From Rhodobacter sp. CZR27 (GTDB taxonomy: Bacteria > Pseudomonadota > Alphaproteobacteria > Rhodobacterales > Rhodobacteraceae), in NCBI RefSeq assembly GCF_002407205.1, contig NZ_CP023548.1, positions 3,031,001-3,095,000 of the forward strand: a stretch of 64,000 bases of DNA. Direction: 5' to 3'. The position numbers and the translations under genes were made by a program. The notes under the pieces were generated by a model. The model did not search any database, was not told where the DNA came from, and was given only the letters and a program-made list of their open reading frames with translations. Each line of letters starts with the position of its first letter. Positions within the stretch are counted from its first letter, which is position 1. Positions 53,098-64,000 of this stretch are shown here, piece after piece.

Positions 53098-53829
53098 ATG
53101 AAGAAATCGCTCGTTCTCTTCGCCACGCTCGCAGGAACTCAGGCCACGGCCCAGGAGTCCGGCTGGACCTATTCGGCGACGATCTATGGTTGGCTCCCGG
53201 AGACATCCCTGTCGGCAAACACGTCGGAAGGCAGGGTTGAAAGCGACATCAGCGTGAGCGACGCCCTCGACACGCTGAAGTTCGGGTTCATGGGCGCCGT
53301 TGAGGCCAGGCATGGCCGCTGGGGCCTGATCGGCGACGTGATCTACTCCGCGACCGAGGACTCGGCTGCCGATCCCGCACCAGGCTATTCGGAGGCGGAC
53401 ATCGGATCCACCAGCGCCATCGGCACCGCCTATCTGCTCTACCGAGTGCAGGAGACGGCGACGACCAGCGTGGACCTCGCCTTGGGCCTTCGTGGCTTCC
53501 GGCTGACGACGGACATTTCCGTCACGGCTGTGGACGGATCCACGCAATCCCTCGATCTTGAGGACGAGTGGATCGACGCCCTCGTGGGAGCCCGCCTGCG
53601 TCATGAGTTCAACGACAGGTGGTCTGCCAGCCTGATAGTGGATGTCGGCGGCTTCGAGAACCACATCGGTGATGCGTTTCAAGGCCTCGCGACGGTGAAC
53701 TACCGGATCAACGACCGGTGGTGGGCAGAGGCGGGCTACCGCCACATCGAGTCCGATCGAGGCGACGAGGTGGGCGACATCGACCTCAAACTCTCCGGCA
53801 TCGTCTTTGGCGCCACATACCGCTTCTAG
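53098..53829 (+). CDS. Exported outer-membrane beta-barrel protein
   Basis: 243 residues. A Sec signal peptide (1-17, ATAQ cleavage) is followed by amphipathic beta-strands (GWTYSATIYGWLP, WGLIGDVIYSAT, WWAEAGYRHIES) and a C-terminal aromatic residue (ATYRF), the beta-barrel assembly signal. AAGGATG directly before the ATG gives a ribosome site. It is an 8-stranded-size barrel, porin- or OmpA-like; its ligand is unknown. Confidence 0.8.
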   Translation: MKKSLVLFATLAGTQATAQESGWTYSATIYGWLPETSLSANTSEGRVESDISVSDALDTLKFGFMGAVEARHGRWGLIGDVIYSATEDSAADPAPGYSEADIGSTSAIGTAYLLYRVQETATTSVDLALGLRGFRLTTDISVTAVDGSTQSLDLEDEWIDALVGARLRHEFNDRWSASLIVDVGGFENHIGDAFQGLATVNYRINDRWWAEAGYRHIESDRGDEVGDIDLKLSGIVFGATYRF

Positions 53830-54080
53830 CTCTTGTTACCGCAAGTCACGGCAAAAGACATACCTGACCTTCATGTCGATCCTGCCGGCAATGCCGGGCA
53901 GAATTCGAGTGTCGGCTTTCGCGCAGATGCTGCGACAGCTCTGCCGCACCTGCATCTGTCCGCTCTCCGCCCCTCGTGTCGGCGCCTGGCGTCATGCTGT
54001 GCGGCGCACGAGGGGCAGCAAAGGGCTGCACGCAGCTCCTACTGCACTTCGCCTGTGCGACCGCTTCGCGAAACGGAGCA

Positions 54081-54332
54081 TCACGCGCCGGCAGGCGGAA
54101 AGGGGTCGTCTGCGTTAGTCGGCGGCGCCCCGAAGTCGCTTCTACGCGTTGGTGCCGCTCCGGCCAGTTTCGCGAGATGCCTTGCAACCCACGCATTATG
54201 GCCGCTGCTCACTTCGACACCCGCCAGCCATTCCGTGACGTGCGAGCAGCGCCGTCGATCGGTAACGCGCTCGACGAGGCCGGCAAGAACCTCGCGCTCG
54301 GCGTCGGAGGGTCGCGCGGGATCACCGGGCAC
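54081..54332 (-). CDS. Possible small protein, unknown
   Basis: 83 codons with GTG start and no obvious ribosome site. The helical middle (SDAEREVLAGLVERVTDRRR) looks protein-like, but no family is recognised. The rest of the 637-bp gap 53830-54466 shows nothing. Confidence 0.3.
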   Translation of the reverse strand: MPGDPARPSDAEREVLAGLVERVTDRRRCSHVTEWLAGVEVSSGHNAWVARHLAKLAGAAPTRRSDFGAPPTNADDPFPPAGA

Positions 54333-54466
54333 AAGATAGGTGTCTCACGAGTGAGACTGGATGTCTGACGGCGGCGTGGCGCGTCGTTCCGATCCAGTGG
54401 GTGCTGATGCCGGCCGGCCGGCCAACTCCAGCCCATGCGACCAGATCGATGGCGGCGCAACGTCCG

Positions 54467-54634
54467 TCAGAGCGTTTTCTCCGTCATTTCAAGCCACTGG
54501 ATGAGCGCGCGGCGTATCATCTCCGGACGCGTTGGCAGATCCGGCTCGATCCGGCGGCGGTCATCAAGAGCTGCAATGAGTTCCCTAGGAAGACGCAGGT
54601 TAATTGCCTCCGTGTCCTTCTTTGGAGGAGCCAT
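54467..54634 (-). CDS. Small ribbon-helix-helix protein
   Basis: 55 residues from ATG 54634. The pattern INLRLPRELIAALDDRR, then PTRPEMIRRALIQWLE, is the Arc/CopG ribbon-helix-helix fold: one beta-strand and two helices. These are DNA-binding repressors, often antitoxins or plasmid and island regulators. No toxin gene lies next to it. It is divergent from the gene at 54756. Confidence 0.7.
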   Translation of the reverse strand: MAPPKKDTEAINLRLPRELIAALDDRRRIEPDLPTRPEMIRRALIQWLEMTEKTL

Positions 54635-54755
54635 AAAATAATTCCAATCCCGATGTTGACACCAAGATACCATTGTGCCACCATTGACGAACCAAGGCAA
54701 GGGATTAGGGCCCCTCGCCTCGGCTCTGACCACACTGATCTATCAGGAGATCATC

Positions 54756-55262
54756 ATGGCTACCAAAGTGACTACCACGCCGCTTAGCGGGACGGAACCG
54801 CCTGCGCGCTTCACCCACACGCCGATTTCGCGCTGCTTCTCGCGGCTCCTCGGCAAGCTCGGCTGCTGCGTCGAGGCCGAGCGCGACATCGCGCATGCGA
54901 ACTGGGCCGATCCGGCCTTCGCGGATTGGCTGACCGAGGCGGAACGCACCCGCGTCACGACGTTGGCGGGCATGGCCGAGGTGCTGGATCTCCAGATCGA
55001 GCGCGTCTCGGACCTGCCCTTGCGGCTCACCACGATGCTGGGACAGGCGATGCTGCGGAGCACGCATCCGGACGAGTTCACCCAGCTCTACGGCCTTCTC
55101 GATCGCCACGCCGACTGCTTCTGCTGCCCCGGCAGCGATCCGACGTCGCGCCGCGTCGACCGCATGCTGAGCACGGCAAAGGCGCGGCTCCACGTGCTGG
55201 CGGCGCTGTCCACCGGACCCGACACGTCGTCCGACCCGGAAGTGTCGCCCGGCGGCTGCTGA
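54756..55262 (+). CDS. Hypothetical cysteine-containing protein
   Basis: 168 residues; ATG 54756 with AGGAGA at 54744-54749. It is mostly helical, with a CC pair early (LGCCVEAE) and CFCCPG near residue 122, and a disordered Ser/Pro tail. It resembles small proteins carried by integrative elements in Rhodobacterales, but I cannot name a family. It lies between the RHH regulator and the zinc-ribbon GIY-YIG gene. Confidence 0.65.
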   Translation: MATKVTTTPLSGTEPPARFTHTPISRCFSRLLGKLGCCVEAERDIAHANWADPAFADWLTEAERTRVTTLAGMAEVLDLQIERVSDLPLRLTTMLGQAMLRSTHPDEFTQLYGLLDRHADCFCCPGSDPTSRRVDRMLSTAKARLHVLAALSTGPDTSSDPEVSPGGC

Positions 55263-55483
55263 TCAGGACGCATCCGGATTTTCGGCCGGTTTCCCGCAAC
55301 CGATCCGGATCATTCGAAGCTGGCCCGCGGCCCAGCGTCGCTCCGCACGTCTCCGGGCCACACGGGCGGTGGCCGTCTCCATCTGCATTCGCATGATCCG
55401 GATCTTCTTGGACGGCGCAATCGACCGCTCCCGGGCAGCGTCCGCGCCGCCCCCCTTCCTCTCTCACCTGACAAAGGACAACC

Positions 55484-56428
55484 ATCTTCACCGACAAGAG
55501 ATACTTTCTCTCCGACGACCGGGAACCGGTGTATCCGGGCCTGCTCCACGCGCACTGGATCGACGAGGCCGAGGCCAAGGGCTTCACGCTGATCGACCGG
55601 GTCTGGGACAGGCTGCACGTCCTGCTCGAATGCAAGGCCTGCGGATCGCAGGACGTTGTTCGCGTGTCCGTGCTCATGGGCTTCCAGCCGATCTGCCACG
55701 CCTGCAAGACCGATCGCTGGCATGACACCGCCGAGGCCGCGGGTCTGGAATACCTTCGGCGGGACGCGCACGATCGGCACTACGGGATCTTCCGGGCGCC
55801 CTGCGGGCACGAGCTTCGGCGACAGTTCGGACTGATCGAGCGCATGGCGCAGGGCGAGACCGGCTTTCGTTGCGCGATCTGCCAGGCGGGGACAGAAGCC
55901 GCGGAAGCGGAGCGTCGCTGCTGGCAGCTGCTCGGACCCGATCACGAGGGCGACCCGAACTACCGCCTCTACCGCCACTCCTGCGGCCACGAGCAGCGCG
56001 TGGCACGGGTGAATATGCAAACGGGCCGCTTCCAGTGCGGCAAATGCGGACCGGCCTGGCCGGCGGCGCCCAACAACCTCTACGCGCTGCGCTTCGTGCT
56101 GGGCGACGGGACGACCGTCGTGAAGCTCGGCCACTCGAACGATCCGGAGAGCCGCCTCCACCACCAGCTTCGGCTGCGGGACGACCTGCCGGCCGATCTC
56201 CTGAAGACGGTGCCCATGGCCAGCGGCTCGGCCGCGCTGCGCATCGAGAAGCGGCTTCACGCCACGCTGAGGCGCCGCTTTCCCTGGGCAGTTCTGCCGG
56301 CCGAACGGTTCCGCGGCGTGATCAAGGTCACGACCGAAGTATATGACGGCAGGCTCGAGCCCATCGTGCTGGCCGCCCTCGACGCCATCGAGGCCAGGGC
56401 GCGTCGCAGGCCGTGCCCACGCGGCTGA
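55484..56428 (+). CDS. Zinc-ribbon / GIY-YIG nuclease-family protein
   Basis: Up to 315 residues. There is no ATG: the frame opens after a stop at 55469, and the choices are ATC 55484 (with AAAGGA just upstream) or GTG 55529. Three paired CxxC zinc ribbons come first (CKACG with CHAC; PCGHE with CAIC; SCGHE with CGKC), then a MUG113/T5orf172-like GIY-YIG domain (NNLYALRF, VKLGHSNDPESRL, the Glu in RIEKRLHATL). It would bind DNA through the ribbons and may cut it. It overlaps the AAA+ protease gene by 16 nt. Confidence 0.75.
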   Translation: MFTDKRYFLSDDREPVYPGLLHAHWIDEAEAKGFTLIDRVWDRLHVLLECKACGSQDVVRVSVLMGFQPICHACKTDRWHDTAEAAGLEYLRRDAHDRHYGIFRAPCGHELRRQFGLIERMAQGETGFRCAICQAGTEAAEAERRCWQLLGPDHEGDPNYRLYRHSCGHEQRVARVNMQTGRFQCGKCGPAWPAAPNNLYALRFVLGDGTTVVKLGHSNDPESRLHHQLRLRDDLPADLLKTVPMASGSAALRIEKRLHATLRRRFPWAVLPAERFRGVIKVTTEVYDGRLEPIVLAALDAIEARARRRPCPRG

Positions 56429-58710
56429 TCCACCTGCCTCTTCCGCCCCATGCCCTCCCGGCCGGCGCCATACCGGCCGGGACCGATCCGGATTTTCCCG
56501 AAGGTGTCCCCTTGACCCAGTCGCCCTCTGTTCCGGAAGTCTCGGCCTTCCCCTGCCGCCGCGTTGCGGAGTTTCTCGCAGCCCATCTGTCGCTTGATTT
56601 TCCGGATGCGCGTCCCGAACTTCCGGATTTCCAGAATCCGGAGTCCACCGAACCGCTGCTCGACCTGATGCGCCGGGGCATGGCGGAGGCCGAGGACGAG
56701 ATTGCCCGCCGTGAGGCAACCGAACGGCTCCGCCGGCCTGGGCGGCACGAGGCGCTGGAGTTGCTGATGGTGGCGGCCCTCGCCAGGGTGCTGCCCGAGG
56801 GCCACGATCTCGCGCCGTTGTTCGACCCCGGAGCGATCACTCTCGTGCGACCGCCCCTCCCCGGCTGCGAGGATGCCATTGGCAAGGCATTCAGCGGGCG
56901 GCTTCTGCGCCATCTGCGCGACCGGGCGGAGGTCGACGAGGAGGATGCCGCCGATCCGATGATCCGGATCGTGTCGTTCAGGACCGATCAGTCCCCGCGC
57001 GACCGCGCCAGCGAGATCCGGCTCCACCGCGACAAGGTCCGCGACGCCGTCGGGATCGGGCGGCCGGTCTTTCTGGTCAGCGCCGAGCGCGACCTGCGGT
57101 GGGGCGATCTCGCGGCCCTTTTCGGGCCGGAGGTGCGGCTGCCGCGGCTGTCTGCCGGCCTGCTTCTAGAGGTGCTGAGCCGCACCCATCCCGAGGATTT
57201 CGACGCCGAAGCTCTCCGTTTTCTCGAGACGGAGGCGCTGGCCCGCCTCGCGCCGATCGCGATCCGCGCCGCATTCATGGCGCCCACCGCAGCGGCCGTG
57301 GTCGAGCGCCTGGCCGGGATGGCGAACCCCGTCACCGCGCCGAGCCTCACGCTTGCGGACGTTCGTGGCCAGCCCGAGCCGGTGCGGATCCTGACGCGCA
57401 TGGTCGCCGACCTCGGTCGCTGGCGCGAAGGCGGGCTTGCCTGGAACGAGGTGTCGGCCTCGGCCCTGTTCTACGGCCCGCCCGGCACCGGCAAGAGCAT
57501 GGCGGCCGAGGCGACCGCGGGCAGCGCCGGCGTTCCGTTCATCGCCACCAGCTACAGCGCCTGCCAGAAGATGGGCCACCAAGGCGACATGCTCGCCGAA
57601 CTCCACGCACGGGTCGATGAGGCGATCGCCGGGGCGCCGTCGGTCTTCTTCATCGACGAACTGGACAGCTTCCTGACCCGCAGCGACGACGGCAACTCGG
57701 CGCGCTACCAGCGCGGTGTGGTGAACGGTCTGCTCGAGGAACTGTCGCGGCTCGCCCGCGCCGAGGGCGTTCTCGTCCTCGGCGCCACCAATCATCCCGG
57801 CGACGTCGATCCGGCGGTGATCCGCTCGGGCCGGTTCGACCTGAAGCTCGCCATGGCGCTGCCCGACGTCGCGGGGCTGGAGGATCTGCTCACTACCGGC
57901 CTCGCCCGTCTCGATCCCCGCCCCCGGATCGAAGCCGGGGCGATTGCGGCCCTCGCCCGTCGCCTGCTTGGCTGTTCGGGCGCCGATGTGGCGGCGCTGC
58001 TGCGCGACGCCGCGAGCCGGGCGCGGGCCGCCGGCCGCCTTCTCACGGCTTCCGACCTGACCGCGGCCGCCGAGCGGCTCGCGCCGCCGCTTGATGCCGA
58101 GATCGACCGCCGCGTCGCGCTTCACGAGGTGGGTCACCTGCTGGTCGGCCACCTTGTGGGCCGGCCGGCGCCGAGCCTCGTCCGCCTAACGGCGCAGGGA
58201 GGCTTCGTCGCCGGCGCCAGGACCGCGCTACAGACGCTCGACACGGCGGAGGAGGATCTGGCGATGCTGATGGGCGGCCGTGCGGCGGAAGTTCTGGTCT
58301 ATGGCGCGCCCTCGAGCGGCGCGGGAGAGGGGCGGGACAGCGATCTCGCCTCAGCGACACGGCTCGCGCTGAAGCTGGAGGTGTCGTGGCGCCTGACGAA
58401 CGGCGACGGCGGGCTGTCATGGCAGGATGCCGAGCGCGGTGACCTGCTCGGCACCGATCCCGGACTGCGTGCCCGGATCGAGGCGCGGCTTTGCGCGGCG
58501 TACGCCACGGCGCTCGACCTGCTCGGCCGACACCTGCCGCAGCTTCACCGGATCGCGGCCGTCCTGCTGCGGGAGCGCGACCTGGATGCCGATCGCATCA
58601 CCGCCCTCCTCGCGGACGTCCGCAAGGGGCCGCCCGATGCGGAGGAGACCTCGCAGGTCATCCCCTTCCCGCTCATGCCGCAGGAGCCGTCCCCCGATGG
58701 GCTGGCATAG
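56413..58710 (+). CDS. Soluble FtsH-like AAA+ zinc metalloprotease
   Basis: 765 residues from GTG 56413. An unrecognised N-terminal region (1-300) is followed by a AAA+ core: GPPGTGKS at 355-362, Walker B FFIDELDSF, GATNHPGDVDPAVIRSGRFD second region of homology. The M41 peptidase domain has HEVGH at 571-575 and the third-ligand Asp around 642-644 (GRDSDLASAT). Unlike FtsH it has no membrane helix. It should unfold and degrade protein substrates. It is located between a GIY-YIG protein and a serine recombinase, so it may regulate the element or act in defence. Confidence 0.85.
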   Translation: MPTRLIHLPLPPHALPAGAIPAGTDPDFPEGVPLTQSPSVPEVSAFPCRRVAEFLAAHLSLDFPDARPELPDFQNPESTEPLLDLMRRGMAEAEDEIARREATERLRRPGRHEALELLMVAALARVLPEGHDLAPLFDPGAITLVRPPLPGCEDAIGKAFSGRLLRHLRDRAEVDEEDAADPMIRIVSFRTDQSPRDRASEIRLHRDKVRDAVGIGRPVFLVSAERDLRWGDLAALFGPEVRLPRLSAGLLLEVLSRTHPEDFDAEALRFLETEALARLAPIAIRAAFMAPTAAAVVERLAGMANPVTAPSLTLADVRGQPEPVRILTRMVADLGRWREGGLAWNEVSASALFYGPPGTGKSMAAEATAGSAGVPFIATSYSACQKMGHQGDMLAELHARVDEAIAGAPSVFFIDELDSFLTRSDDGNSARYQRGVVNGLLEELSRLARAEGVLVLGATNHPGDVDPAVIRSGRFDLKLAMALPDVAGLEDLLTTGLARLDPRPRIEAGAIAALARRLLGCSGADVAALLRDAASRARAAGRLLTASDLTAAAERLAPPLDAEIDRRVALHEVGHLLVGHLVGRPAPSLVRLTAQGGFVAGARTALQTLDTAEEDLAMLMGGRAAEVLVYGAPSSGAGEGRDSDLASATRLALKLEVSWRLTNGDGGLSWQDAERGDLLGTDPGLRARIEARLCAAYATALDLLGRHLPQLHRIAAVLLRERDLDADRITALLADVRKGPPDAEETSQVIPFPLMPQEPSPDGLA

Positions 58711-59105
58711 GCCGGGCGTCGGCCAGCACCGCCGTTCGCTCGGCGCAGGGTGCCCCCTCGTCAAACGCATCAGGGTAAGCCGGGCTTCTGCCGGAAGTAC
58801 CTCCTTGCGATTCAGCTTTTTGCGCGTGTCCTCCGCAAGGGACGTCAGTGCCACCCGCAGCCCTCGCCCGCCGTCCCGTGGCCTGAGGAAAGACCGAGAC
58901 AAGGCACTGTTATCCGATGCATTCCCGGTGCCGACCGAAGGGATATCCACAGGCCTGACGGTCCGACAGTCGAATCGCTGCTTCGCGGAACCGCGGCCTG
59001 AGGTAGACTGGCGGCCGAGGAGCGGGATCCTCACCCCGCCCCTGCCCCAGACCCCCGGAACCGCGATCGGCCGTGCCGGTTGCCTGCAGCGGAGCATCTC
59101 GGCCG

Positions 59106-59321
59106 ATGGCCCGAGCACGGAAGACGCATGCCCGATTGAAGGCCGGAGCCAACGCTCCGGTCGCGGGCGGCGCGTCGGATGGCTCTCCGCCTGCGAATTC
59201 GGAAACGGCGGACCTGTCCGCCGCCGCGGAAGCTTTCAGGAGCTTTCTCCGCGCGCTGGCCCGGGAGGCGGCCCGGGCCGACCATCGTCGGAACGGCGGC
59301 GGCGGGAAGGGGAAGCGGTAG
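59106..59321 (+). CDS. Possible small protein before the recombinase
   Basis: 71 residues from ATG 59106: basic N-terminus, disordered Ala/Gly/Ser middle, then an amphipathic helix (SAAAEAFRSFLRALAREAAR) and a basic tail. Short helical proteins of this kind often precede recombinase genes in alphaproteobacterial islands. No clear ribosome site. The remaining 58711-59105 shows no gene. Confidence 0.4.
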   Translation: MARARKTHARLKAGANAPVAGGASDGSPPANSETADLSAAAEAFRSFLRALAREAARADHRRNGGGGKGKR

Positions 59322-59481
59322 GGGCGGCGATGGGCATGGCCCGCCCGCCCCGGATGTGTCGAAGCCGTGCCGGGATGACCTGCAGATGCCGAACACCCCG
59401 CTTTCGCTGCTTGCCGGAACGAATGCGAACGATGATCATGGGTCCGAAGAGCGAACCCGGTCCAGACGAAGGAGCCTCGCC

Positions 59482-61242
<1,761 letters not shown>

Positions 61243-61319
61243 GCCGTTTTGCGTCTTGAGCGATTGTTTGCTTCTGACGCGGATGATTTTGATCGTTCTG
61301 GAGATTTCGTTTCTTTTCA

Positions 61320-61437
61320 GGTCTGGCGGCGACCTACTCTCCCACGTCTTGAGACGCAGTACCATTGGCGCGACGGCACTTAACGGCCGAGTTCGGGATG
61401 GGATCGGGTGTTTTGCTCGTGCTATGGCCACCAGACC
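61320..61437 (-). rRNA. rrf: 5S ribosomal RNA
   Basis: About 118 nt, recognised by the conserved CCCGATCCCATCCCGAAC and GGGAGAGTAGG blocks on the complement. It lies between 23S and tRNA-fMet. Confidence 0.95.
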
Positions 61438-61536
61438 GGAGAAGAAACGACAACATCAGGCTTATGCTTGTTCCAGGTCGTGCTGCTTTCTGATCTGGGG
61501 CAGAGCGAGGTTTCGAGCCTTGCTGTTACCGGGTCA

Positions 61537-64000
<2,464 letters not shown>

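Overview
The window is GC-rich alphaproteobacterial chromosome, most likely from the Rhodobacterales. The evidence is an rRNA operon ending 23S-5S-tRNA-fMet (minus strand, right edge), the codon use, and a Rhodobacter/Roseobacter-like accessory gene set. About 61 kb of accessory DNA abuts that rRNA operon.

Bases 1-1804 are the late end of a prophage: a C1q-like virion protein tail, a small membrane protein, an M15 endolysin, and an inner/outer spanin pair with overlapping frames. Bases 24.3-27.9 kb hold the other end of a phage-like element on the minus strand: a decayed zinc-ribbon primase-helicase, a DUF1376-type replication protein, an AlpA regulator, two identical-arm operators and a truncated P4-type integrase. 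Between these two phage modules lies a 22-kb block of DNA-modification and nuclease genes (1.9-24.1 kb).

The first part of that block is a Mza/MORC-like restriction cassette. It has Vsr and a C5 methyltransferase, an XRE-HTH protein fused to a Z1 ATPase, a PD-(D/E)XK protein (DUF4420 type), a MutL/MORC-type GHKL ATPase, and two proteins I cannot name. The last five genes overlap end to end. A promoter embedded in a palindrome lies upstream of the HTH-Z1 gene, which suggests control by its own HTH domain. Next come a gene split by an IS21 element, a type I R-M operon (hsdM-hsdS-hsdR), an Fe-S uracil-DNA glycosylase homologue and a phosphatase/ADP-ribosylglycohydrolase fusion.

Bases 28-45 kb are rich in insertion sequences: IS3, IS5, an IS3/IS66 chimera, IS427-type, two IS110-type and IS1182. 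Embedded here are a complete QatABCD anti-phage locus, whose qatB carries a 1-nt frameshift, and a large unrecognised gene (38.86-40.6 kb). I read that gene as a two-TM protein with a candidate PD-(D/E)XK-like nuclease domain; it is the least described gene in the window.

Bases 45.6-55.3 kb are metabolic and envelope genes: two exported outer-membrane-type proteins, an arylsulfatase with its formylglycine-generating enzyme, and small membrane proteins. Bases 55.5-61.2 kb are the right end of an integrative element: a zinc-ribbon GIY-YIG protein, a soluble FtsH-like AAA+ metalloprotease, and a large serine recombinase. The recombinase reading frame ends inside the tRNA-fMet gene, which marks the attachment site.

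Family names are from recognition of the translated sequences; no database search was possible.
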